Shown: one piece after another, positions 49,787 to 58,410 of the stretch | Numbering within the stretch: the first letter of the stretch is position 1 | How the letters are laid out: every line of letters begins with the position of its first letter | Source: Actinacidiphila bryophytorum | GTDB lineage: Bacteria; Actinomycetota; Actinomycetes; Streptomycetales; Streptomycetaceae | Assembly (NCBI RefSeq): GCF_016916835.1 | Contig: NZ_JAFFIX010000002.1 | Location: forward strand, 415,743 to 479,742 | DNA length: 64,000 nt | Direction: 5' to 3' | Position numbers and translations under genes: made by a program | The notes under the pieces: model-generated | What the model was told of the DNA's origin: nothing | The model's input: the letters and a program-made list of their open reading frames with translations, nothing else | The model's database searches: none

Positions 49787-51319
49787 ATGTCTGAAACCGC
49801 CCGAACGGCGCTTCCCGATCCCCGGCGCTGGAAAGCGCTGGCCTTCATCTCCATCGCCCAGCTGATGGTCGTGCTCGACGCGACCATCGTGAACATCGCG
49901 CTGCCGAGCGCCCAGCACGACCTCGGCATCTCCGACGCGAACAAGCAGTGGGTCATCACGGCCTACGCCCTCGCCTTCGGCGGTCTGCTGCTCTTCGGCG
50001 GCCGTATCGCCGACAAGTGGGGCAGAAAACGCGCCTTCGTCACCGGCCTGACCGGCTTCGCCCTCGCCTCGGCGATCGGCGGGTTCGCGGGCAACGAGGC
50101 GATGCTGCTCAGCTCGCGTGCCGCACAGGGCGCCTTCGGCGCGCTGCTCGCGCCCTCGGCCCTGTCGCTGCTGGCGACGACCTTCACCGACGCCAAGGAG
50201 CGGGCAAAGGCCTTCGGTATCTTCGGCGCCATCGCCGGCGGTGGCGGCGCGGTCGGGCTGCTGCTCGGCGGCGTGCTGACCGAGTACCTGAACTGGCGCT
50301 GGACCTTCTTCGCCAACATCCCCTTCGCGGTGATCGCCGCGCTGGGCGCCTACTTCGTCATCCGTGAGCCGGAGGGCGGCCGCAACCGCAACCCGCTGGA
50401 CATCCCCGGTGTGCTGCTGTCGACGCTGGGCCTGGTCTCGCTGGTCTACGGCTTCACCCGCGCGGAGACGGCCGGCTGGTCGGCCGCGTCCACCATCGGC
50501 CTGTTCGTCGCGTCCGGTGTGCTGCTGGCGACCTTCGCGATCGTCGAGTCCCGGGTCCGCACGCCGCTGCTGCCGATGCGTGTGGTCACCGACCGCAACC
50601 GCGGCGGCGCCTACCTCTCGCTGGGCCTGGCCATCATCGGCATGTTCGGCGTGTTCCTCTTCCTGACCTACTACCTGCAGGTCGTCCAGGGCTACTCGGC
50701 GATCAGGACCGGTCTGGGCTTCCTGCCGATGGTCGCGGCCTTCGTCGTCGGCTCCACGCAGATCGGTGCCCGGCTGGTCAACCGGCTGCCGGCCCGCGCG
50801 CTGATGGCGCCCGGGTTCGCGGTCGCCGGCATCGCGATGCTGCTGCTGACCCGTCTTGAGGTCGGCTCGTCCTACCCCGGCGTGATCCTGCCGGGCCTGG
50901 TCCTGCTGGGCCTGGGCATGGGTACGGCCTTCATGCCGGCGATGTCGCTGGCCACCACCGGGGTGCAGCCGCGTGACGCGGGTGTCGCCTCCGCGATGGT
51001 CAACACCTCGCAGCAGGTGGGCGGTGCGATCGGCACGGCGCTGCTGAACACGATCGCCGCGTCCGCGACCACCACCTACCTGGCCGGCCACGCGGCGGGC
51101 GCCGGCGGCGCGAAGCTGCTGCAGGCGCAGGGCCTGGTGCACGGCTACACCCACGCGATCTGGTGGGCGGTCGGCATCGAGGCGATCGCCGCACTGATCG
51201 CGCTGACCTTCATCAACTCGGGCCGGCCCGGGACGGTCAAGGTCGCCTCCAGCGACGACGCGGACGCCGAGTCCGCCTCGTCCTCCGAGCAGGACTCGGT
51301 GCCGGTCGTCCTGCACTGA
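49787..51319 (+). CDS. MFS drug-efflux transporter (DHA2, EmrB/QacA type)
   Basis: Encodes 510 residues from ATG 49787. Fourteen hydrophobic helices are evident. LMVVLDATIVNIALPSAQHDL (motif D1), GGRIADKWGRKRAF (motif A) and GGGGAVGLLLGGVLTEYLNWRWTFFANIP (motif C) mark an EmrB/QacA-type proton antiporter. The end is a cytosolic Ser/Asp/Glu-rich tail (SSDDADAESASSSEQ). Its GC content and codon choice match the neighbours. The TetR gene directly upstream and the paired operators indicate drug-responsive expression. Confidence 0.95.
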   Translation: MSETARTALPDPRRWKALAFISIAQLMVVLDATIVNIALPSAQHDLGISDANKQWVITAYALAFGGLLLFGGRIADKWGRKRAFVTGLTGFALASAIGGFAGNEAMLLSSRAAQGAFGALLAPSALSLLATTFTDAKERAKAFGIFGAIAGGGGAVGLLLGGVLTEYLNWRWTFFANIPFAVIAALGAYFVIREPEGGRNRNPLDIPGVLLSTLGLVSLVYGFTRAETAGWSAASTIGLFVASGVLLATFAIVESRVRTPLLPMRVVTDRNRGGAYLSLGLAIIGMFGVFLFLTYYLQVVQGYSAIRTGLGFLPMVAAFVVGSTQIGARLVNRLPARALMAPGFAVAGIAMLLLTRLEVGSSYPGVILPGLVLLGLGMGTAFMPAMSLATTGVQPRDAGVASAMVNTSQQVGGAIGTALLNTIAASATTTYLAGHAAGAGGAKLLQAQGLVHGYTHAIWWAVGIEAIAALIALTFINSGRPGTVKVASSDDADAESASSSEQDSVPVVLH

Positions 51320-51345
51320 CCTGATCCGGCATCTGCCGCAACCAG

Positions 51346-51380
51346 AGCGAGGCCCCGCCCCACCCGGGCGGGGCCTCGCT
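51346..51380. terminator. Hairpin terminator after the MFS gene
   Basis: AGCGAGGCCCCGCC (51346-51359) pairs perfectly with GGCGGGGCCTCGCT (51367-51380) around a 7-nt loop, 27 nt past the stop. Confidence 0.88.
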
Positions 51381-51432
51381 GGTAGAAAACCTGTTGCCGA
51401 GCACCGTGCCGCCCGCGTCAGGAGACCCCGCC

Positions 51433-52407
51433 ATGTCCGCCGTAGAGCAGCCCGCCGTAGCACACCTCGACGAACTGCACGGCCTGCCCGTCCACGACTT
51501 CACCGGCTCCGGAGACCCGCTCCCCGCGGCCGGTACGGTCGCGTGGCGGCTGAGCCTCGACGCCTACGCCGAGGACTCCGAGGACGATACGGACGGGCCG
51601 GACGCGTACGAAAAGCTCTGGCAGAGCTTCCTGACGGCGGTGGACCCGGCAGGGGTACGCGCCCTGGTCGTCGGCGCGTGGGGCGACGCCGCGGCGGAGG
51701 ACTCGCGCGAGGCCGTACGGCTGCTGGTCGAGGCGCGCGAGCAGCTGACCGGGCTGCTCGCGGTCTTCGTCGGCGACCTGGCCCCGGAGGAGGCGGCGCT
51801 GTCCTGGATAGGGCAGAGCGACATGACGCCGCTGCTGACCGCCTACCCGCACCTGCAGGAGCTGGGGATACGCGGCGGCGCCGATCTCGTGCTCGGGCCC
51901 GTGCGGCACGGGCACCTGCGGACGCTGGCCGTCGAGTCGGCGGGCCTGCGCGCCGACGTGGTGCGGGCGCTCGGCGCGAGCGACCTGCCGGCCCTCGAGT
52001 ACCTGGAGCTGTGGCTGGGCGTGCCGGAGTGCGGCGGCAACACCGCCGTCGCCGACCTGGCGCCGCTGCTGGCCGGCGAGCGGCTGCCCGCGCTGCGGCA
52101 CCTGGGCCTGCGCAACAGCGCGGAGCAGGACGCGATAGCCGGCGCGGTCGCCGCAGCGCCGGTCGTGGCGCGGCTGGCCTCGCTCGACCTGTCGCTGGGG
52201 ACGCTCGGCGACGAGGGCGCGGCGGCGCTGCTGGCCGGGCAGCCGCTGACCCACCTGTCCTGGCTCGACCTGCACCACCACTTCCTCGGCGACAAGGCCG
52301 CCCAGGCGGTACGTGACGCGCTGGAGCCGGCCGGCGTCGAGGTGGACCTGGACGACGCCATGGAGGCGGGCGCGGGCGAACCCCGTCACGTCGCCGTCGA
52401 GGAGTAG
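51433..52407 (+). CDS. STM4015-family leucine-rich-repeat protein
   Basis: Encodes 324 residues from ATG 51433 (upstream GGAG). The sequence opens with HLDELHGLPVHDF and continues as a leucine-rich repeat solenoid: LPALEYLELWLG, LPALRHLGLRN, RLASLDLSLGTLGDEGAAALLAG, LTHLSWLDLHHHFLGDKAAQAVRDAL. The order and the WRLSLDAYAEDSEDDTDGPDAYEKLW block match the STM4015 family, cytosolic proteins of unknown role. The usual STM4011-4014 companions are not present here. The 3' end meets the LigA-like gene with 1 nt between. Confidence 0.85.
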   Translation: MSAVEQPAVAHLDELHGLPVHDFTGSGDPLPAAGTVAWRLSLDAYAEDSEDDTDGPDAYEKLWQSFLTAVDPAGVRALVVGAWGDAAAEDSREAVRLLVEAREQLTGLLAVFVGDLAPEEAALSWIGQSDMTPLLTAYPHLQELGIRGGADLVLGPVRHGHLRTLAVESAGLRADVVRALGASDLPALEYLELWLGVPECGGNTAVADLAPLLAGERLPALRHLGLRNSAEQDAIAGAVAAAPVVARLASLDLSLGTLGDEGAAALLAGQPLTHLSWLDLHHHFLGDKAAQAVRDALEPAGVEVDLDDAMEAGAGEPRHVAVEE

Positions 52408-52408
52408 G

Positions 52409-52771
52409 TCAGGTGCTGATGTCCGGGTAGGGCAGCGTCATATGGGCCAGCCGCTCGGCGTACTCGCGCTGGAAGCCGAGCGGTTCCGCGTGGTCGCGCT
52501 CGAACATCGCGATGAAGAGGGTCAGCGTCAGGAAGGGGTGGGCGCCCAGTTCGAAGAGCCTGGGATAGTCGTGGGCGGCGAGCGCGGCGCGTTCGGTGTC
52601 GTCGAAGGCGAGCCAGGTGGTGGCCTCGTGGGTGACGCAGTTCAGCAGCCGGGGCGCGTACTCGGCCTCCCAGGCCGCCACGGTGCCCGCCGGGTCCTCG
52701 CGGTAGCGCTCGACGAGGGCGGGGTCGCGGTCGACGGTGTAGAGGAACTTGTCCAGCAGGTACCTGCTCAT
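52409..52771 (-). CDS. LigA-like small subunit of an extradiol dioxygenase
   Basis: Encodes 120 residues. ATG 52771 overlaps the LigB-like stop as ATGA. The helical sequence YLLDKFLYTVDRDPALVERYREDPAGTVAAWE...LNCVTHEATTWLAFDDTERAALAAHDYPRLFELGAHPFL matches the alpha subunit of protocatechuate 4,5-dioxygenase and its relatives. This subunit covers the active-site mouth of the catalytic subunit. The length is typical for a separate LigA. It is the last gene of the operon. Confidence 0.85.
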   Translation of the reverse strand: MSRYLLDKFLYTVDRDPALVERYREDPAGTVAAWEAEYAPRLLNCVTHEATTWLAFDDTERAALAAHDYPRLFELGAHPFLTLTLFIAMFERDHAEPLGFQREYAERLAHMTLPYPDIST

Positions 52772-53640
52772 GCCGGCTCTCCGTTCTGGCCGCCCGGGTA
52801 CCAGGCGAAGTACGCCTCCATGGTGTGGAAGAGGTCGAGGGTGTCGACGTAGTCCGCCTTCCTGCCCTCGCCGGCCACCCCCATCATCAGCATGAAGTCC
52901 ATGAAGCCGTGCGTGGCGTTGCCCGGGGCGTGCAGGCTCTCCAGGCTGACCTCGGCGAGGCACTCCTCGATGTCGCCGCCGGCTATCCAGGCCACCGCCC
53001 TGCGGTCGAAGTCCGGGTCGGGTCCGTGCGGCCCGAACTGCCGCGGCCCGCCCAGCTCCAGCGACAGGTGTCCGGTGCCGATCACCGCGACCCGCTGGTC
53101 GGACGGCCAGGACTCGATGATCTCCCGCAGGGCGGCGCCCAGTTGCACGAAGCGCTTGGGCTGCGGAAGCGGCGGCGCGAAGATGTTGGTGTAGACCGGC
53201 ACGATCGGCAGGTCCGCCTCGGGCCGCAGCGTGATGATCGGGCAGGTGATCGAGTGGTCGATCCGCAGCTCGTTGGAGAAGGCGAGGTCGAAGCCGGCGT
53301 CCAGGCCCGCCCGCAGCACATGGGCCGACAGCTCCTCGTGGCCCTTGAGCAGCATCTTCGGCAGCCCGAACTCCCGCTCCTCGTTGTAGAAGTTGGCGTC
53401 GTAGAAGGGCGCCTTGCCGACCAGGAACTGCGGCATGTTGTCCAGCCACAGCTGGTGGAAGTGGTCGGAGCCGACCATCACCAGCACGTCGGGCCTGGCC
53501 CTGGTCAGCGTGGCGCGGAAGGCCTCGATCTTGCGCACCCACTCGTCGGCGAAGGGCGGGCGGTCCGCTCCGGTGGCGGTGCTGGCCCGGTAGTAGAACG
53601 GATGGTGGGTGGATGCGATCACCGCGACCAGCTCGGCCAT
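52768..53640 (-). CDS. LigB-like catalytic subunit, class III extradiol ring-cleavage dioxygenase
   Basis: Encodes 290 residues from ATG 53640. ASTHHPFYYR near the N-terminus supplies an iron-ligand histidine (H12 or H13), VMVGSDHFHQLWLDNMPQF the second-sphere block, and a late Glu the third ligand, as in LigB. VIGTGHLSLELGG carries the catalytic histidine region. The protein is of LigB length and opens aromatic rings of catechol type with Fe(II) and O2. The substrate is not fixed by sequence; protocatechuate, gallate or a substituted catechol are candidates. It is tightly coupled to both neighbours. Confidence 0.9.
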   Translation of the reverse strand: MAELVAVIASTHHPFYYRASTATGADRPPFADEWVRKIEAFRATLTRARPDVLVMVGSDHFHQLWLDNMPQFLVGKAPFYDANFYNEEREFGLPKMLLKGHEELSAHVLRAGLDAGFDLAFSNELRIDHSITCPIITLRPEADLPIVPVYTNIFAPPLPQPKRFVQLGAALREIIESWPSDQRVAVIGTGHLSLELGGPRQFGPHGPDPDFDRRAVAWIAGGDIEECLAEVSLESLHAPGNATHGFMDFMLMMGVAGEGRKADYVDTLDLFHTMEAYFAWYPGGQNGEPA

Positions 53641-53641
53641 C

Positions 53642-54493
53642 TCAACCCTCCTCGTGCGTGGTGGGGAACAGCGGCGGCAGGTAGGGATCGGGCGGTACCG
53701 GGCGGTTGTTGAGGTCCACCGCCAGGTGGATGTCCCGGGCGACCGGGTGCCGCAGCTCCTCGGCGAGCTGGCCGATGAGCCCGGCGGTGCGGGCCAGCAG
53801 TGCGAAGCCGCGCAGCAGTTCCAGCGGCAGCCCGAGGTCGGCGAGCGCGGCGCCGCAGACCCCGGCCCCGTTGAGCGGCAGCGTCTTGCCGAGCACCTGC
53901 GGGTGGACCCGGCCGATCGCGGCGAAGAGCGCGAGATGCGGCCCGAACACGCCCTCCTCGGCGGCGATCTGCATCAGCCGCGGGGTGCGCGGGTCGCCCT
54001 CCTTGTGGACGTGGTGGCCGAGCCCGGGCACGAACAGCCCCGCCTCCCGGCGCTGTCGGACCGTACGCAGCGCGAGCGCGTCCCACCCGGCGTCGTCGCC
54101 GGGCAGCGGCCCGTCCACCGCGGCCAGCACCTCGTGCAGGAACTGCCCGCAGTCCTCGGTCACGCCGAGGAAGCGCGAGCCGCCGCCGAGCAGCCCGGCG
54201 GCCAGCGCGCCCTGCACCGAGTCCGGCGCGGACAGGTACGTCAGCCGGGTCACCATGGCGGTCGGGGTGAAGCCGTGGTCGGCGAGGGCGGCCAGCACCG
54301 CTTCGAAGACCCGGGTCTGGCCGGGGGTCGGGCGGCGCTGGGTGGCCAGCCAGTAGGCCAGTTCGCCGAAGCCGACCTCGCCCATGACGTCGGCGGCGAG
54401 GTCGTGGCCGAGCAGGGTGATGCCGTGCAGCGAGGACGCGCCGAGCGCGGTGTCGTACACCGGGGGGCCGGCGGGAACAGGCAGGTCAGTCAC
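53642..54493 (-). CDS. Citryl-CoA lyase / citrate synthase-like protein
   Basis: Encodes 283 residues from GTG 54493, overlapping the CoA-transferase stop by 8 nt. SSLHGITLLGHDLAADVMGEVGFGELAYWLATQRRP is the N-terminal block of the short citrate-synthase-fold group usually named citryl-CoA lyase. GLGHHVHKEGDPRTPRLMQIA carries the citrate-synthase-type catalytic His and Asp-Pro-Arg. The large domain alone is present, about 150 residues shorter than true citrate synthase. It likely makes or breaks a C-C bond in a CoA thioester of a citrate-like acid. It stops 1 nt before the LigB-like gene. Confidence 0.85.
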   Translation of the reverse strand: MTDLPVPAGPPVYDTALGASSLHGITLLGHDLAADVMGEVGFGELAYWLATQRRPTPGQTRVFEAVLAALADHGFTPTAMVTRLTYLSAPDSVQGALAAGLLGGGSRFLGVTEDCGQFLHEVLAAVDGPLPGDDAGWDALALRTVRQRREAGLFVPGLGHHVHKEGDPRTPRLMQIAAEEGVFGPHLALFAAIGRVHPQVLGKTLPLNGAGVCGAALADLGLPLELLRGFALLARTAGLIGQLAEELRHPVARDIHLAVDLNNRPVPPDPYLPPLFPTTHEEG

Positions 54494-55778
54494 GGTCGTT
54501 CGGCTTCCCTTCGGTGGGGGCGGCGGCGGACCCGGGGGCGGGCTCACCGGCGGGTGCCGCGAGCCAGGCGCGCAACTGCGGGCCGTGCTCGTCGAGTTCG
54601 GGCGGCGGCAGCTTGTAGCCGACCGGGGTGGCGGAGAAGCGGATCGGGTTGCGGGTGGTGGGCACCGCCCGCTCGCCCTCGCCGACCGCCACGACCGGGT
54701 CGAGCCCGAAGCGCTCGGCCATCGCGAAGCCGCCGTCGATGGTGTTGATCGGCCCGCAGGGCACCCCGACCGCGGTCAGCGCCTCGAACCACTCCACCGC
54801 CCCCCGGGTGGCGAGCCGTTCGACCAGCAGCGGCCGCAACTCCTCGCGGTGCGCGGTGCGGTCGGCATTGTGCGCGAACCGCGGGTCGGCGGGGACGTCC
54901 GGCAGCCCGAGGACCTCGCAGAGCCGGCCGAACTGCCCGTCGTTGGCGGCGGCCACGATCAGGTCGCTGTCGGCGGTGGGCAGCGGCTCGTAGGGGAAGA
55001 CGCTCGGGTGGGCGTTGCCCATGCGGTACGGCACGACGCCGCCCGCCGCGTAGGCGGAGCTGTGGTTGACCAGGCCGGTCAGCGCAGAGGACAGCAGGTT
55101 GACCTCGACGTGCTGGCCCTGCCCGGTGGCGTCGCGGTGCCGCAGCGCGGCGAGGATGCCGATCACCGCATGGTTGCCGGCCATCACGTCGAAGACGGAG
55201 ATCCCGGCGCGGAAGGGCGGCCCTTCCGGGTCGCCGGTCAGGCTCATCAGGCCCGAGATGGCCTGCACCATCAGGTCGTAGCCGGGGACGTGCCGCCCGG
55301 GACCCGTGCCGAACCCGCTGATCGAGGCGTAGACGGCGCCGGGGTTCACGGCGGCCACCGCCTCGTAGTCCAGGCCGTACCTGGCCAGGCCGCCGGGCTT
55401 GAAGTTCTCGATGACGACATCGGCGCGGCGGGCCAGTTCGCGGGCCGCGGCAGCGTCTGCCGGGTCGTGCAGGTCGAGGGCGACGGAGCGCTTGCCGCGG
55501 TTGACGCCCAGGTAGTACGTGGACACCTCGTCCCTGACCGGGGGCGTCCAGCCGCGGGTCTCGTCGCCCTGCGGACCCTCGACCTTGACGACCTCGGCGC
55601 CCATGTCGGCCAGCAGCATGGTGGCGTAGGGGCCGGCGAGCACCCGGGAGAAATCGGCGACCAGCAGGCCGGCCAGCGGCCCGGCGGCCGGTCCGGCGCC
55701 CGGTTCCGCGACTGGCCCGGCTGCCTGCGGGCGGCCCTCCTCGGCTGCCGTCGGGCCGGACCCCGGGTCGTCCACCAT
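54486..55778 (-). CDS. CaiB/BaiF-family (class III) CoA transferase
   Basis: Encodes 430 residues from ATG 55778. After a disordered Ala/Pro/Gly start, LLVADFSRVLAGPYATMLLADMGAEVVKVEGPQGDETRGW is the diagnostic family III block. NRGKRSVALDLHDPA and a central GYDLMVQAISGLMSLTGDPEGPPFR follow. The catalytic aspartate lies in the DLM motif. The enzyme moves CoA between carboxylic acids without free intermediates. As the first gene of a four-gene operon, it probably activates the acid handled by the lyase. An IclR-type operator lies 18 nt upstream of the start. Confidence 0.93.
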   Translation of the reverse strand: MVDDPGSGPTAAEEGRPQAAGPVAEPGAGPAAGPLAGLLVADFSRVLAGPYATMLLADMGAEVVKVEGPQGDETRGWTPPVRDEVSTYYLGVNRGKRSVALDLHDPADAAAARELARRADVVIENFKPGGLARYGLDYEAVAAVNPGAVYASISGFGTGPGRHVPGYDLMVQAISGLMSLTGDPEGPPFRAGISVFDVMAGNHAVIGILAALRHRDATGQGQHVEVNLLSSALTGLVNHSSAYAAGGVVPYRMGNAHPSVFPYEPLPTADSDLIVAAANDGQFGRLCEVLGLPDVPADPRFAHNADRTAHREELRPLLVERLATRGAVEWFEALTAVGVPCGPINTIDGGFAMAERFGLDPVVAVGEGERAVPTTRNPIRFSATPVGYKLPPPELDEHGPQLRAWLAAPAGEPAPGSAAAPTEGKPNDRD

Positions 55779-55795
55779 GCGCCTCGCCTCTTCGC

Positions 55796-55812
55796 TGTCC
55801 GCACAGCGGACA
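55796..55812. promoter_or_regulatory. Probable IclR operator, operon side
   Basis: TGTCCGC-ACA-GCGGACA is a perfect 7-bp inverted repeat with a 3-nt centre. The same GTCCGC-N3-GCGGAC form occurs at 56822 before the amidohydrolase. Confidence 0.85.
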
Positions 55813-55861
55813 TTCGTCCGCCAGACCGAGTCTCCGCTGCCGGACGCGCCGGGTCAAGGGT

Positions 55862-56671
55862 CTACGACACGGCCCGCGCGCCCACGTGCGGCACGTCCTG
55901 CACCCGGGCGAAGTCCGCGCTGATGTCGCCCGCCGCCTGGAGCAGCAGTGGCAGGTGGTGCTCGACCAGGTGCTCCACCGACGTCTCGGCCGCGTGGCAG
56001 TTGACGTTGACCCCGGCGATCACCCGGCCCGAGCCGTCCCGCAGCGGCGCCGCGACCGACCGGATGCCGAGCGTCAGCTGCTCGTCGGTCAGCGCCCAGC
56101 CGCGCGCCCGCACGTCCCGCAGCTCCGCGTCCCGCTCGCCCCTGGCCGGCTGCCAGCGGGCGGTGAGCCCCGAGCGGGTCGGCTCGGCCAGCACCGCGTC
56201 CACCTCGTCCGGTGGCAGCGCCGCCAGCTGCACCTTGCCCAGCGAGGTGGCCAGCGCGGGGAAGCGGGTGCCGACGTGCACCGCGAGCGAGACGATCTTC
56301 GGCACCGACACCCGCGCCACGTAGACGATGTCGGAGCCGTCGAGCTGCGCGATCGAGCAGGACTCGCCGGTGCGCTCCACCAGCCGCTCCAGATGCGGCC
56401 TGGCCACGTCCCACAGGCCCATCGACTGGACGTAGGCGACGCCCAGTTCGAGCACCCGCGGGGTCAGCGAGTAGCCGCGCTCGGCGGTGCGCACGTAGCC
56501 CAGCTCCTCCAGCGTGAGCAGGATGCGGCGGGCGGTGGGGCGGGCCAGCCCGGTGGCCGCGGCCACCTCGGTCAGCGACATGGCGGGGCGGCCGGGGCGG
56601 AAGGCCGCGATGACCTCAAGGCCGCGCGCCAGCGCCTCGATGAAGTCGGGACCGGTTCCCGTACGCGCCAT
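55862..56671 (-). CDS. IclR-family regulator (PcaR/PobR-like)
   Basis: Encodes 269 residues from ATG 56671 with GAGGAGG upstream. The winged HTH is residues 8-70 (FIEALARGLEVIAAFRPGRPAMSLTEVAAATGLARPTARRILLTLEELGYV). The ligand domain shows FPALATSLGKVQLAALPPDEVDAVL and LGIRSVAAPLRDGSGRVIAGVNVNCHA, standard for the PcaR/PcaU/PobR aromatic-acid branch. It lies between the operon and the amidohydrolase, with a matching palindrome on each side. It may activate or repress both in response to a ring-cleavage intermediate. Confidence 0.92.
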   Translation of the reverse strand: MARTGTGPDFIEALARGLEVIAAFRPGRPAMSLTEVAAATGLARPTARRILLTLEELGYVRTAERGYSLTPRVLELGVAYVQSMGLWDVARPHLERLVERTGESCSIAQLDGSDIVYVARVSVPKIVSLAVHVGTRFPALATSLGKVQLAALPPDEVDAVLAEPTRSGLTARWQPARGERDAELRDVRARGWALTDEQLTLGIRSVAAPLRDGSGRVIAGVNVNCHAAETSVEHLVEHHLPLLLQAAGDISADFARVQDVPHVGARAVS

Positions 56672-56739
56672 GACACGGCCTCCTCGCGAGCGGCGGCCCC
56701 GGCGTCCGCGGCCCGGGCTCACCCGAAGCGTAACGCCCG

Positions 56740-56758
56740 CTGTCCGCGGGCCGGACAG
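56740..56758. promoter_or_regulatory. Third, variant IclR-like inverted repeat
   Basis: CTGTCCG-CGGGC-CGGACAG has 7-bp arms with a 5-nt centre. The half-site GTCCG agrees with the other two boxes but the spacing differs. It lies 69 nt upstream of the IclR start. Confidence 0.55.
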
Positions 56759-56821
56759 CCTTGCGGAGGCAGCCGCCCGGGTCCATTGACAGCGCCAGAC
56801 CGCTGAGCGAAGGTGGCCCCA

Positions 56822-56838
56822 CGTCCGCAGGGCGGACG
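56822..56838. promoter_or_regulatory. Probable IclR operator, amidohydrolase side
   Basis: CGTCCGC-AGG-GCGGACG is a perfect 7-bp inverted repeat matching the box at 55796. It sits 33 nt upstream of the amidohydrolase start, with a TTGACA hexamer at 56786-56791 on its upstream side. Confidence 0.82.
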
Positions 56839-56870
56839 AGTGTACGCGTAACGCGAAGGAGCGTGAGGCG

Positions 56871-58382
56871 ATGAGCCAGCCCACCACCGGGAGCACCGGC
56901 GGCACCGGAAGCCGGGGCACGAGCGGCACTGACGGCGCGGCCGGCACCGGCGGCCCCACGGGCCGTCCCGTCGTCCTGCGCGGCGGCACCGTCCTGACCG
57001 TCGACGCCACCCGGCAGGTGCTCGCCGGCCACGACGTGCTGGTCGTCGGCGACCGCATCGCCGCCGTCGGCCCGGGGCTCGCCGTCCCCGACGGCACCGT
57101 CGAGATCGACGCGGCGGGCGGCATCGTCATGCCCGGCATGATCGACACCCACCGCCACCTGTGGCAGACCGCGATGCGCGGCTACGGCGCCGACTGGACC
57201 CTCACGCAGTACTTCGTCTGGTACTACCTGGAGTGGGGCAGGGTCTTCCGCCCGCAGGACATCCACGCGGGCAACCTGCTCGGCGCCGTGGAAGCCCTCG
57301 ACGCCGGGGTGACCACCACCGTCGACTGGTCGCACGGGCTGCGCACCACCGAGCACGCCGACGCCGCCGCCGACGCGCTGGAGTCCGTACCCGGCCGCTT
57401 CGTCCTGGCCTACGGCAACATCCAGGCCGCGCCCGCCGAGTGGACCGGCACCGCCGAATTCCGCGACTTCATGCGCCGCCGCGCGACCGGCGGCGACATG
57501 CTCGGCTTCCAGCTCGCCTTCGACGTCACCGGCGACCCGGCCTTCCCGGAGAAGCCCGCCTTCGAGGCCGCCCGCGAACTGGGCCTGCCCGTCACCACGC
57601 ACGCGGGCGTGTGGGGCGCGACCGGCGACGACGGCATCCGGCTGATGCACGAGAACGGCTTCATGACGCCCGAGACGGTCTACGTGCACGGCGCCTCGCT
57701 GTCCGCGGACTCCTACCACCGCATCGCCGCCACGGGCGGCTCGGTGTCGGTGTCCACCGAGAGCGAGCAGAGCGCGGGCCAGGGCTACCCGCCCAGCTGG
57801 GCGCTGCGCTCGTACGGGATACCGGTCTCGCTGTCGATGGACACCTCGGTGTGGTGGAGCGGCGACCTGTTCTCCGCGATGCGCGCCACGCTCGGCGCCG
57901 ACCGCTCACGCGAGCACCTGGAGGCGCAGGCGGCGGGCGGGACGGTCACGCACGCGGCGCTGCGCGCCGACCAGGTCGTGGAGTGGGCCACCCGCGGCGG
58001 CGCCCGGGCGCTCGGCCGCGAGGCGGACCTCGGCAGTGTCGAGGTCGGCAAGAAGGCCGACCTGGTCCTGATCAGGAACGACCACTCGCCGGTGTCCTTC
58101 CCGCTGCTCAACCCGCACGGCCATGTCGCCTTCCAGGCCCAGCGCGCCGACGTGCACACCGTCCTGGTCGACGGCCGCATCGTCAAACGCGACGGCCGCC
58201 TGGTGGACACCGACCTGGCCGCCGTACGCCGTACGGTCGAGGCCACCGTCGACCACCTGCGCTCGGAACTCGGCGAGGAGGCCTGGCAGCGCGGCATGAA
58301 CCCGGACGTCCCGGCGACGAAGATCCTCGACAACCCGTACACGTACACCGACTACCGCAGCAGCGGCACCCACGGCGGCTGA
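56871..58382 (+). CDS. Amidohydrolase-family (TrzN/AtzA-like) hydrolase
   Basis: Encodes 503 residues from ATG 56871 with AAGGAG upstream. After a Gly/Thr-rich disordered start (33 residues), VVLRGGTVLTVD opens the beta-sandwich. GGIVMPGMIDTHRHLWQTAMRG carries the metal-binding HxH of the barrel, TTHAGVWG and VYVHGASLS the later histidines, and SLSMDTSVWW the catalytic aspartate. The C-terminal VEVGKKADLVLIRND is typical. These enzymes release amines or halides from ring substrates or deaminate nucleobases. It is divergent from the IclR gene and is likely the upper step of the adjacent ring-cleavage pathway. Confidence 0.9.
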   Translation: MSQPTTGSTGGTGSRGTSGTDGAAGTGGPTGRPVVLRGGTVLTVDATRQVLAGHDVLVVGDRIAAVGPGLAVPDGTVEIDAAGGIVMPGMIDTHRHLWQTAMRGYGADWTLTQYFVWYYLEWGRVFRPQDIHAGNLLGAVEALDAGVTTTVDWSHGLRTTEHADAAADALESVPGRFVLAYGNIQAAPAEWTGTAEFRDFMRRRATGGDMLGFQLAFDVTGDPAFPEKPAFEAARELGLPVTTHAGVWGATGDDGIRLMHENGFMTPETVYVHGASLSADSYHRIAATGGSVSVSTESEQSAGQGYPPSWALRSYGIPVSLSMDTSVWWSGDLFSAMRATLGADRSREHLEAQAAGGTVTHAALRADQVVEWATRGGARALGREADLGSVEVGKKADLVLIRNDHSPVSFPLLNPHGHVAFQAQRADVHTVLVDGRIVKRDGRLVDTDLAAVRRTVEATVDHLRSELGEEAWQRGMNPDVPATKILDNPYTYTDYRSSGTHGG

Positions 58383-58410
58383 CCCGCCGCGGGCGCCGCT
58401 GCCTGCGGTG

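Noticed and set aside
52409..58382. Complete protocatechuate 4,5-cleavage pathway
   Set aside because: No LigC dehydrogenase, LigI lactonase, LigJ hydratase or LigK aldolase is present, so only a partial or alternative route can be claimed.
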